From: Paragordius varius
Taxonomy: Eukaryota > Nematomorpha
NCBI GenBank assembly: GCA_964247055.1
Contig: OZ176053.1
Location: 7,068,001-7,132,000, forward strand
DNA: 64,000 bases
Reading direction: 5' to 3'
Below, one piece after another: positions 43,017-54,088 of the stretch (position 1 is the first letter of the stretch; each line of letters begins with the position of its first letter). Under the pieces are notes generated by a model. The model was not told where the DNA came from and searched no databases. It saw only the letters and a program-made list of their open reading frames with translations. The position numbers and the translations under genes are program-made.

Positions 43017-44156
43017 CACTAGTCGACAAATTTGGACATTTTTAAGCACCACCACTCAAACTTTTTAAATTATGACTAATTTCAGTGTTTTAAAACCGAA
43101 TATGAAAAAAAATTTGATCCCGCCAATCAGAATTTTGAAATTTTATAGGTTTTTCAATTTTTCACAAACAAGAGAAAATCGAGAGAAAATTAAATATAAC
43201 TTTATAATAAAATGTTATTATATTATAAACTTAATATCATTTAATACAGCGTTTTAAACTCTATCTTTTGAATATAAATATGTCATTTAAATATCAGAGA
43301 GAAAAAAATAGAACGGACTTAAACGTCAAAATTTAATCTTTTTTTTCAAGTGAATTTTTAACACATATAAAATTTTTTTAAAAAAATACTAAAAAAGGCA
43401 TTCTATGGTTTAAACCCTCGGCTTTCAGATAGGCTATATTTTTTTGTTAGTTTTTGTTCTTTCGAGTACTTATTAGACTTTTTCTCTTGAGTTGGTTCTT
43501 ATAAAAAATCCTTTATTTATACCTAGTGGATATACCTTATTTTTTTAAAATTATTGGTTGTTTTGTATTTTGAATTTCAGATGGATGTTGTGTAGCCACT
43601 TTTAGTAGAATTTACTGTTATGGGGTTGGACCATTTGTATTTTCCTAATTTATATTCAATTTAATTGTAGAATTTATCTAACTTTATTCTGTAAATTGGT
43701 TAATTTGACATGTCAATTTGCCTGGATTTTGCTTGCAAGTCTTTCTTAACGGACTTTACGATTACTTATTGTTATCTTTGCCATATCTGGCATAGTTATA
43801 GGATCGCTTGGGGGATATGCAGAGCTTGTGCAGCCGCCCATATCTATCACACTATACATAAGCCCCTTTTAGATTTTTAATACTTTGGCTCTTAGCTTGT
43901 TTAGTATCTTATTTAATGCCTAGAATTTGTTATCCATGCATGAAATATTACTTGTATCGACTTGCTTGTTTGAATATTTAAACATATGTACACGAGGAAT
44001 GATTGTTATTTTTGAATTAAATACAAATTTAAAAATTAAATTTTGGAAAAATCCTATTGGTGGCCTCAATTTTCTTTTTTGTTTTGGCCTTTCCATGCCA
44101 TTAGGTATCAGAAAATGCAAAAATAATGGGGTGGTGCAAAACCTTGTTGATCAGTG
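43017..44156 (+). mobile_element. CACTA-like DNA transposon 'T', non-autonomous
   Basis: The left end CACTAGTCGACAAATTTGG and the right end (minus strand) CACTGATCAACAAGG form imperfect terminal inverted repeats, and a TTA trinucleotide flanks both ends (43014-43016 and 44157-44159). The homologous site near 24262 has no insert. CACT ends with a 3-bp duplication fit the CMC (CACTA/Chapaev) group; a Harbinger-type TTA duplication is the alternative. Open frames of 61-83 codons inside are not recognisable as transposase. A decayed relative lies at 9495-10655. Confidence 0.75.
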
Positions 44157-44159
44157 TTA

Positions 44160-44764
44160 TATAATCTATTATATATAAACGTTGATATAACCTTTTGATT
44201 CCAAAAACCTTAACTAAAATACAGATTGTAAAATAACCAAAGATATATTTTCCATAAACTAATATCTAAATAATCAGAGACATATTATGAAAATTAAAGC
44301 TTTAAAAAGCAGCCCAGTGACTATGTACAACGTGACAGAGGAAAAAGCATCGTACGCAAATACTGTGGAAAAGGGCCACTTACTTTAATAATTAAAATAC
44401 AAAATAATGTTAGGTTCATCAAATGAACCGTCGTATTCGCGGAAAAGATCAAAATTGAATTTGCGCTTTTCCCATTCCGTTTCTATTTGCGCGCTCTAAA
44501 TTTTTTGAATTGTTATAAAACAAACGACACTAAAAGTTAAAAAAGAGCCGGTCCGCCTGTTATAGGGTTAATATAATAAATTACCTCACCTATCAACCCT
44601 TTATTTAATATTCGTTGCACAATATATGAGATAATAAAAATAAGCACACACATTTTTCGATTGTCAGTAATTTCACTAAAAAAATTTAAAAGTTGTATAA
44701 ATCAATTTATTAATCTACATCCCTAGTTGCAAAATAAATATTTGTATTCTAGTTTAATTATGGA
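44160..44764 (+). repeat. flank with R box and inverted block 'V'
   Basis: AAACGTTGATATAACC and CCAAAAACC lead to an R box near 44300, then GCGCTTTTCCCATTCCG and ATCTACATCCCTAG of block V. From about 44370 it is the left arm of the boundary palindrome. No gene was seen. Confidence 0.65.
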
Positions 44765-45360
44765 CAATCTTGAATAATTTGGTAATTTCTCTGAGACCAT
44801 TGAACAAGGCAACTGATCTGGTGGGTCATTTTGATTTCTCTGTAGCTGGACATATACCTGACGGTTTCACATACCTGGTGGTTTGTTTGGCTTTGCCTAT
44901 AACTATGGAACAAGGCAACATATCTGGCGGTTCAACTTTAATTTACTGCGATTATGGAACTAAACATATCGGCCGGTTTTTCTGTAACTATGAAACTAGG
45001 CAACATATTTTAAGTTAAATTCTAGGTAATTATTTGAATAGGCGACATATCTGGTGGTTTATATTGATTTGTCTGCAACCATTGAAGTAGCAAATATATC
45101 TGGTCGTTTTAAACTAGGCGACATGCCGTTTATTTTAATTTCTCTGTGATCATTAAAACTAAGCAACATATCTGGCGGTTTATTTTAATTTTTCTGAAAC
45201 CTAAGAACTAAGGCAGCATATCCATAGGTATTTATTAAAATACCCTTTTTCCGAGTATATTTGGTTTGCGTGCGATCCATATTCCTGATTCACTGTTGCA
45301 GGTGGATATAGAGGTGTCTGAAGCTCTATTTTTCCGAACAAAACCGTTTGCGTGTGACAA
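44765..45360 (-). repeat. CCGCCAGATATG minisatellite and R box, inverted
   Basis: Units such as CATATCTGGCGGTT repeat about seven times to 45230. The inverted R box (CACTGTTGCAGG, TCTGAAGCTCTA) follows. It mirrors 45725-46339. A forward frame of 82 codons crosses these repeats and is not regarded as a gene. Confidence 0.7.
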
Positions 45361-45808
45361 TACAAACAGAATAATTTATTTTATGTTAATATATTGTTTA
45401 CACAATTTTATCTGACACTCTGAAGAAATAATATGTGTTGGCGGCTTTATGTGGCCTAATTCAATAATTTCAGAGAAGTAAATAACCGCCAGGATTTAGC
45501 CATTAACTACAGACAAATCAGAATGAATGACAGACAAGTTGGATAGTTCAATAGTCTCAGAGAGGCAAATAATTGATCATTCTTACTATAAGTAATTATT
45601 ACCCACATAAAGCTGTCCATAAATACTAGTTTTACAGAGTGTCATATAAAATCGTCTAAAATAATTATATTATGTACATAAAATACATTATTCCGTTTAT
45701 ATGTCATATGCAAATTGTTTAAAAATATAGAGCTTCAGAAAGCATTCCTATATCTATGCGCAACAGTGAGCCAGGCAAAAATTTTATTGGGGAAAAGGGT
45801 GATTTTCT

Positions 45809-46339
45809 TTTATAATTATCGAGAGATATGTCGCCTTCTTGGGTTGCAGTTAAGTCAAATTGAACCCTCAATGTTGCTTAGTTCAATGGTCACAATGAAA
45901 TCAAAATAAACCGCTAGATATGTCGCCTAGTTTAAAAACTCTCAGATATATTTGTCCACTTCAATGGTTACAAAAAAATAAATATAAACCGCCAGATATG
46001 TCACCAAATTTAATAATTACATAGAAAATAACCCCAGATATGTTGATATACTTCAATGGTTGCAGAGAAATCAGTGTGAACCGCCAGATATGTTGCTAGT
46101 TTTTAGTTGCAGAGAAACCGTCAGATATGTTAGTACCATAATCACAGTAAATTAAAAATGAACCGCCAGATATGCTGCCTAGTTCATTGGTTTAGGAGAA
46201 ACCAGTCTGAATTGCCATATATGTAGCCTAATTTTATAATTACAGAAAATCAAAATAAACCGTCAGGTATGTTGTAACTAAGGAGAAATCAAAACCACCA
46301 GATAAATTGGCTTGTTCAATGCTCTCAAAAAATTACCAA
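45809..46339 (+). repeat. CCGCCAGATATG minisatellite, second copy
   Basis: Identical by eye to 240-770. It forms part of the right arm of the boundary palindrome. Confidence 0.8.
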
Positions 46340-49300
46340 ATTATTGAAGATACTACTTATAAAAAACAATCTATACATTTCACTCTAAACTTATAAAGAG
46401 TATATTAGCGATGTAGATTAATGTTTCAAATGGTTTATATCTTCATATTTTATAAAATAAAGCAGTGAAATCAAATTAAGACAATCGAACAACGTGTTTT
46501 ATTTTAATTATTGTATTTGGTAGGTGTGGTAATTCATTATAATTCTATAAAAGCGAAGCGGCCCTTTTTTAGCGTTTAATTTCGTTAGTCCTCTTAAAAT
46601 TTCAACAAATTAGAGAGCGCTAAAAGAAACATAATGGGAAAACTAAGTAACTCCAATTTTGACCTTTCCCGCGTAACCCTTCGAGTAATGCCCCTAACAT
46701 TAAACAATTTTATACACTCTCATATATGCATGTTAATATACAGATATACCTACTAATTGAACAATTATATGACAATCCACTTTATTTAATGGTTAAATAC
46801 TTTAAATATTAAGTACTAAAAGAATAAAGATAATTGTGGTGCATACGTAAGCGGGTTCGACCATTTTTTATTATAATTACAGTAAAATATTGTTAATTTT
46901 TAACGAATGTCTCAGTGTTTCATCGATTAATTGCGTTGCCGTTACGACGCGGACATAAAAGTCAAAATAATATATATGAATCACGATAAAGACATAAAAT
47001 CTATATTTCCTGAATCATTATGCGCACTAATTTTTGAAAATATTAGGGATAATGAAATTAGCTGTTTATCAAAACCATATCAGATTAAAAAACGTTAAAA
47101 TGTATTTATAAAAGCTGTTGATTTATCGATTTTGCGAACACAGTAATTATTATATAATATTTAAACATCCTTAAACTTAGATTATAATGTCAGCCGCATA
47201 AAAAAATTGTTTTGAAGACCCGACGGTCGAAAAGTTTCTGATTGCTGTTTTACACTTTTTTATCCCTTTCATTGTTTATTTTATCATATAAAAGTAAAAT
47301 GTATTTTGATTCTCATATTGGTTTTGGTTTATGAGCTTGGAAGTTATTCAAGAAAACCCTATTTATCCTAATAGAAAATCGCACACCCTTTTTTAAATTC
47401 ATGCTTGATAACAGTTTATTCCGTCAATACATGCCCTAAATTATATTTATTCAAGATATGATTTTCATACATGAGCTTATTTGAAAATATTTAATAATAT
47501 CTGTTAATATCGGCTCTTTAATATAAACGCAAATTACCTGATCATTTGTTATTTATTGTATGTTGAAATAACTTTTAAAGTTAATTTTTCTACATAGTGG
47601 GCTTTACACATATCAAAACGGTAGAAAAATCACCATAAAATATACAAAAAAACTTTTTCCATTAGATGCCGAAGAATACTTATTATCTCAAAATTAATTT
47701 CAAATTTTCGCCATTATTTTTAATTAAAATTTAAAATATATTTACTGATAAAAGTCACGGGATTGCAGCACATTCCAAAAGTTTAAGAGACTATGTTTAT
47801 TTTGACGATTCGATTAATAAATGTTCCTATCGTGGTTAAATCGAATTCTAGCTTTAACTCCAGCATATGGAAAATATTATCCCGATGTAAAACACATACG
47901 ACCGTATTTATTTAATAATGGCTATTTTTTACGATCGAATAAGATCCTTTTAAAGTTGGTTGACAGAAACCAAACAGGTTAAAATTGAAAGCGACACTAT
48001 AAGATTGGATTTATTTGGTTTAACTGTAACTAATCAAAAAGTTAGCGGGAAAAAACAAAACGAAAAATATACCTATAATATTGGGGAGAAAAAACCAATA
48101 ATAGAAGGGATTAAAGTATTAATCAAAAACGAATCGAATAAAAATCTCAATAGTTATACACCATATACGACCAGTATAATATTGAACTAACTGCTAAGTC
48201 ACTTATAATTGTATACATAGTAGTCTATGCCCCTACGTCAAACGTTCCTAAAGAACACATTTTAGGCAAAGCTCCAAATTTTATATGTAACTAAGAAAGG
48301 ATACGCTTATGTTTAGATTGTTTTCTAATATCTTTAAGTCTTTTTCATTCCACCATGCTCCATTCAGGTTGATTTTACCTGCAAAAACTTGATATTTATA
48401 ATTAAAATCAGCTGTTTTGTTCAATCGTGCTTTAAGCTTCCCAATTATAGACTCTAGGAGGAACAAATAAAATAATAAATTTTATCTAATACAGCAGTAC
48501 CATGTTTGTCAATTATTAACAAAAAAAAATTAAAAACAGTAGTTTATTGACAACATTAAGATCTGGGATATCAAAGTTATTTTTGAAAAAATCGAAATTT
48601 TGTACGGTCCCCGAGACATTGTGTGCGGCCCGCGAAAAATTCGAGAATCTATAATTTGCAAAAATATGCTCACAGCTCATTAAAGTTGATATTTTTTAGA
48701 CACAATCCAATGTGTTTTGCTTATATCTTTTATACGATACATTTTAGTGATATTTTTTGAATGAAGCTTTTGGCCTTTATCAAAAAAAATTTTCTTCACA
48801 AAATGAGCATAAATCTTGCTATTTTCAGATATGGAGCAGTTTACACAAAAGTGAATATGACTTTGTTTATCAAGCGGCATTAGAGCACAAAAATTCCTGA
48901 AATCAAAAAACGTCGATAGATCCTTTTTTCTGCATCGAATCGAATGAAAAAGGGATTAATATAATATTTGAGCTTTAGCGTTGATAGAAATTATCGAAAC
49001 ACTTTGTTTTTATAAGGCTTAATTTTTTGGAGGCTTATTGGCGAAACTCTATAACTCTATATAGATTTAATATATGATTGTTTTGATAAAAATCAATATC
49101 GTTTACCGTATATTAACAAATTTATGATTTATGATTCACCCTGAAATGATTTTTTGACCTTATATTTTTGGTCTTAATGAGCTCCCAAAAAAGAAGAATC
49201 TTAATTGATAACATTGCGTTTGTAACTATCCTTATTCTATACATAAACAAATTAAATTTAATTGACGCTTTTTTATTTAATTTTATTGGACCTAATGTGA

Positions 49301-50073
49301 GATAAAAAAATTTTAATTTTGGTTATTAACAGAAATACATACCTTTTTTAGTATATTTACCGCATATATCATTTTAATATTAATTAACCTGAAACTATCT
49401 ATCGAATGATATATCAATCCATTAATATTTATATTGCAGCCTACGGTGTTATATTCTACTAGAATAGATAAGTTTTTTAATCTGAAAGCAAAATCTCCAG
49501 GATTGCTTTAAATTTTTTATGTATGCTAGAGATTAAATAAAGTTATTTCGGAAAAAAATAAATATCTTGCGCGGCCCAAAGAGACCGTATGCGTGACCCG
49601 CGAAAAAATCGGAAATCCATAATTTGCAAAAATATGCTCAGTTTTAGATAATTATTATTTCTTAAATTCAAATTAGCCTATTGAATTGATAACGAAATTT
49701 TTTTTATCGTGCTTGTATTTTTTACTAATGTAAATTGAATAAAATATTTTTGAATGCCCTTACATATTTAAATGCGGCCCGCCGGTTTATTGCGTCAAAA
49801 ATGCGCTCCCCGGAAAGATGTTTTAAATATCCCTAAATGAATGCTTTAAATTGTGCTTCATATAAATTTTATTTATGTAGTTTTTTCTGCAATGATTAAC
49901 AAATGGTTAAATTTTTTTAATCTTGACTAAATCACGCAATACGTCAGTGCGCAGCTAGTAATATATACTATGAATATTATTGATATGAGTGTCAATAATC
50001 AAAACTTTAAACGTTTTCATTGTTATACCTTCTAAAATTTAAAACAAATTTTTAAAATCATAATTTGATATTA
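46340..50073. other. second copy of 0.77-4.50 kb
   Basis: This holds block V, the 1.2-kb fragment, unassigned AT-rich DNA and the two 75-bp GC-rich direct repeats (near 48599 and 49565). No recognised gene. Confidence 0.6.
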
Positions 50074-51309
50074 ATGAAAAAGTGCGAAATTTCGAAAGCT
50101 AAAAAGCGAAAGATAAAGATGAATTGTTCAAAAAACAAAAAGAACAAAACAAAAAAGCAGAGTATGAAAAAAATGTGCAAGCGTCAACCTCAACGTCCTT
50201 TGGCAAATAAAAAGCGACATCTCAAGAAACGAAAAGCACCCAAAAAGAGCCCTAAAAACACTAAAATTAAAACGCTGAAAAGTAACAAAGGTGGAAGGAA
50301 TTCGAAAAAACACTCTATAACTCAAAAGAAGCGTTTCAACTCCAAAAATAACAAAGGAAAAAGAAATACAGCGATAAAGTGTAGAAAGGTCAGTGAAAAA
50401 CGAAAAATTAAAACTACTACTACAAGAAACAAAGCACCCAAGAGAAAAAAGCAAACTGGAAGAAAATTAAAAAAATATGTTGGAAATAAAAGATTAAGAT
50501 GCAACAAACTCACAATTGTAACGGATCATCCTTCACAAAATCAGTCTGATAATGATTCAGTAATAGTACCGGAAACAAATGTTCCTACCCAGACATTAAA
50601 CAAAAACATTTCAACAGATTCTTCGAAATTAATTAATAGCTCTCCTGCTGTAAGTAAAAAACCCCGAGAAATTACAATACATACAACAAAAGAGTTAAAG
50701 CAGTCTGCTTTGTCAAACAATAGTACAGCAACAATTAATAATATCCTCGAAACTCTTACGCCTGCAGAAAAACATTTAGATAAGACTGTTTCTAATATAA
50801 TAGCCACATCTTATAATAATTCCCCAGTAACAGTTATGCCTTCAAAAAAAGGGTTAAAACGGTCTAATTGTACAGCAAAAATCAATTTCGAAACCACTAT
50901 GCCTACGAAAAAACCTTCAAAGCCTGTTCAAAACATAATAACAACAAATGAGTGCGAAAAAACAATTATGCCTTCCAAACGGTTAAAACAACCTTCTTTG
51001 TTAAATAGTGATTCAACAATAGTTATACCTGATGCAACCATGACTAGATCTGAAAATCAGATTTGTGAAAACACGATTTCCACATTAAATCCAAAACCAG
51101 TAAAATTAAAAAAATGGATACCAGATTATATAAGAAAAGAAGCCGATTGGCCGCCCATAGACGTTGAGGATTTTTTTTTAAAGAAAAAATTAAAAGAATT
51201 GCGACTTATTCTTAAGTCATCAATCATAGGACACGCTGAAATTTCACGTTCACGTTTCCAACTGCCACCCAAAAAATATACTTCCAATATTAATTATAAT
51301 TCTCCGTAA
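50074..51309 (+). CDS. Lys/Arg-rich protein, unrecognised family, 411 aa
   Basis: This is the second copy of the gene at 4505. The protein is the same through NINYNSP and ends there with TAA at 51307-51309. That is where the short paralogue and decayed relatives also end, so this copy probably shows the ancestral C-terminus. Domain order: Lys/Arg/Cys-rich head (1-146), linker with three degenerate repeats, conserved C-terminal module from KPVKLKKW. Possible nuclear or chromatin role by composition only. Confidence 0.7.
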   Translation: MKKCEISKAKKRKIKMNCSKNKKNKTKKQSMKKMCKRQPQRPLANKKRHLKKRKAPKKSPKNTKIKTLKSNKGGRNSKKHSITQKKRFNSKNNKGKRNTAIKCRKVSEKRKIKTTTTRNKAPKRKKQTGRKLKKYVGNKRLRCNKLTIVTDHPSQNQSDNDSVIVPETNVPTQTLNKNISTDSSKLINSSPAVSKKPREITIHTTKELKQSALSNNSTATINNILETLTPAEKHLDKTVSNIIATSYNNSPVTVMPSKKGLKRSNCTAKINFETTMPTKKPSKPVQNIITTNECEKTIMPSKRLKQPSLLNSDSTIVIPDATMTRSENQICENTISTLNPKPVKLKKWIPDYIRKEADWPPIDVEDFFLKKKLKELRLILKSSIIGHAEISRSRFQLPPKKYTSNINYNSP

Positions 51310-51914
51310 GAGTTTTTGACACATCATGTCCTACTATACTGATTGTTTAGTAATTTGGGCCTTAAATTATCAGCTTTTTAAATTATTGTTAAGATTTGGT
51401 AACATATATATATTTTTAATATCATTTTTTGATTCCTAAAACACTAACTAAAACTGTCAAAAAAATTTTATCAGAGTGGAAAATAAAGCGTTAAAGATAT
51501 ATATTCTATAAATTAATATTAATGATTACACGTTGATGTGAATATTAGAGCTTCAGAAGACAGCCCAGTGGCTATGTCCAATAGTGACACAGGAAGATAT
51601 GTCGCAGGCAAACCATTCATAAATTCCCCCAAAAAAGGTAATAAATAAATAATTTAACCATTTTAAAACACCTATTACTATACGGTTTAACTTCATTAAG
51701 ATTATCATTTTAATTAAATTATATATTTATTTATTTTCTTTTATAAGATTTTAAGCTCTATTATTATGCTTAACTTATAGATTTCAATTCAAAATATTAA
51801 TTAACTATAAATTTAAAAAAGTTTACAAAATTTCGGGACCAGCAGCACATAATACAAAGATTTGGTTAATTGTCACATATTTTTGTCAAATTTGAAATAT
51901 TATATTACAATCAT
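51310..51914 (+). other. 3' flank, second copy
   Basis: This matches 5774-6348 with a 3-bp deletion near 51614. It has the same apparent empty site for MITE S and the same R box. Confidence 0.55.
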
Positions 51915-52322
51915 ATGCATCCAAAAAATATAACAATAGCCTATTGGCAAGAAATATACAATATTCCTTCAACAAAACGGCTAAAACGGTCCACATTTTT
52001 GTATAATGACACACCACCAATGACAAATGATTTACAAGAAGAAACAACTCCAACAACATCTCAAGATAAGATTGATGACAACAAGCCAAGGACATCAAAT
52101 AATGCAAAACCAGTGAAATATCAGAAACTGATACCGGAATTCCTGAGGGAACGAATCGATTGCATATCCCCGATTAATTTTGAACAAATTAGTTTGAAGA
52201 AAAAAATCGCCCAATTAAGAAACGTAATCAGTGCATCCGAAATCGGTCAGGCCGAATTTTTACGCTCAAGGTCGCTTCAGCGTAAAAAATTCGCAAGTGA
52301 TACAAATTTCAATTCACCGTAA
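51915..52322 (+). CDS. short paralogue, second copy, 135 aa
   Basis: The protein is identical to that at 6349-6756, from ATG to the TAA after NFNSP. The conserved module is complete and the Lys/Arg-rich head absent. Function unknown. Confidence 0.6.
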   Translation: MHPKNITIAYWQEIYNIPSTKRLKRSTFLYNDTPPMTNDLQEETTPTTSQDKIDDNKPRTSNNAKPVKYQKLIPEFLRERIDCISPINFEQISLKKKIAQLRNVISASEIGQAEFLRSRSLQRKKFASDTNFNSP

Positions 52323-53117
52323 GAATTTTCTTACAAAAATATAGAAATATAATTTATATTCATATAAATAATCATACGATTCCGAATATAATAGACTAAG
52401 TGTATTCGTAATAGAAATACTAAATATTTTCGAGTTTGGGTTTAATTTATATATAAAAATTAATTAAATTTTAAAAATAAAGTGAGAAATCTATAAAAAA
52501 CTCTAAAGTTTACATTTATATTGAATAGTTTCGAGTTTGATAATTTAATTTTTAGGATAGTTTTTAGTTGATTATTTTACAATAACGTGTCGTGCTTAAG
52601 TTAATACTTTCTAAGAAATTAATTGGACTACACAAAAATGTATGCCTTAAATATCTTAAATAACTCCATAATATTTAGAAATAATAATTATAAACATAAG
52701 ATTTTATATTTACAGTACTAACCAATAATTTTAAACCAATGCTAAAATAACCAATCTAAGGTTTTATTATGCTACCTATAGTATATTTATCACAAGTTAT
52801 ATAGATTATATTGATTTTTACAGTAAATGCAATCTTGCGAAACTTAATGAAAAAGTAGCAATGTATAGTTTCTTACAGGATATATTTTTTGAATTTTTTT
52901 ACTAAAGCCACGAAATACTATTTTTTTTATTTGTCAGATAAAATTATGCATAATGATTAATAATTCCTATTATATTTTAATGTGCAAATTGTTTTGTTCG
53001 TAAAAATAGAGTTTCGGAAACCCCAATATCCGATTCCAACAATGAATCTGGAATAAGGATAGTTCGCAAACCTTATTTTCCTTGGGAACATCAGTAACTT
53101 TTAAAAATGACCGAGAG
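52323..53117 (+). other. non-coding flank, second copy
   Basis: This matches 6757-7551. An R box lies near 53010. No gene was seen. Confidence 0.6.
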
Positions 53118-53790
53118 ATATGGTGCGTCAGTTGGGTTGTCAGTTAGTTAAAATGCCGCCACATTTTGACTAACTCCCTGGTTACAAAGGAAAATCGAAA
53201 ACCGCCAAATATTCTAGTAATTATAGACAAAAAGATATGATGAGTCAGTTGGGTTTTAAGTTGGTTAAAATGCCGCCACATTTTGACTAACTCCCTGGTT
53301 ACAAAGGAAACTCGCAAACCGCCAAATATTCTAGTAATTATAGACAAAAAGATATGGTGAGTCAGTTGGGTTTTAAGTTGGTTAAAATGCCGCCACATTT
53401 TGACTAACTCCCTGGTTACAAAGGAAAATCGCAAACCGCCAACTATTCTAGTAATTATAGTCAAATATGGTGAGTCAGTTGGGTTTTAAGTTGGTTAAAA
53501 TGCCGCCACATTTTGACTAACTCCCTGGTTACAAAGGAAAATCGCAAACCGCCAAATATTCTAGTAATTATAGTCAAAAAGATATGGTGAGTCAGTTGGG
53601 TTTTAAGTTGGTTAAAATGCCGCCACATTTTGACTAACTTCCTGGTTACAAAGGAAAATCGCAAACCGCCAAATATTCTAGTAATTAGAGACAAAAAGAT
53701 ATGGTGAGTCAGTTGGGTTTTAAGTTGGTTAAAATGCCGCCACATTTTGACTAACTCCCTGGTTACAAAGGAAAATCGAAAAGAGAAATG
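53118..53790 (+). repeat. 117-bp tandem array, about 6 units
   Basis: Unit starts lie at 53118, 53235, 53352, 53465, 53582 and 53699. One 117-bp unit present in the first copy is missing, the largest difference between the two 45-kb copies. Confidence 0.93.
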
Positions 53791-54088
53791 CAATTAAACA
53801 GCCAAATATGGAGCTATCCATAACAGAAAAATCCGAATTACCGCCAAATTTGGATAATTCAGTAGTTACACAAAAAGAATAACTTCAGAAAAATTACAAT
53901 TTAATTTATTGCAGATACTCTCCCCTTACCAAAACAATCTATAGATCAAATTATAAATAAATGAAGATCATATTTTACTTACTAATTTAACATGTGTAGA
54001 ACGTTTCACTTTATTAAATACGTTAAATATTTTGTAGCAAAATAAAAATATCTGTGTATATAAGAGGGTCAAAAATTAGATCAATTTT

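Larger units (their letters stand above)
44370..46710. repeat. palindrome at the 45-kb unit boundary
   Basis: The left arm (44370-45450, inverted) and the right arm (about 45600-46710) carry the same order of block V, minisatellite, R box and CCACATAAAG/TTACAGAGTGTCA-type sequence. Arms are clearly diverged. About 150 bp of further minisatellite-like DNA lies at the centre, and the second 45-kb copy starts inside it at 45570. Confidence 0.75.

Noticed and set aside
44770-45018. 82-codon frame in the inverted minisatellite
   Set aside because: It is made of repeat units, and the equivalent stretch at 40190-40440 does not keep it.
19710-45360. Polinton or large virus-like element suggested by long inverted repeats
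   Set aside because: No protein-primed DNA polymerase, packaging ATPase, capsid or tyrosine/retroviral-type integrase outside the Ty3 elements was seen. The inverted repeats are explained by segmental duplication.
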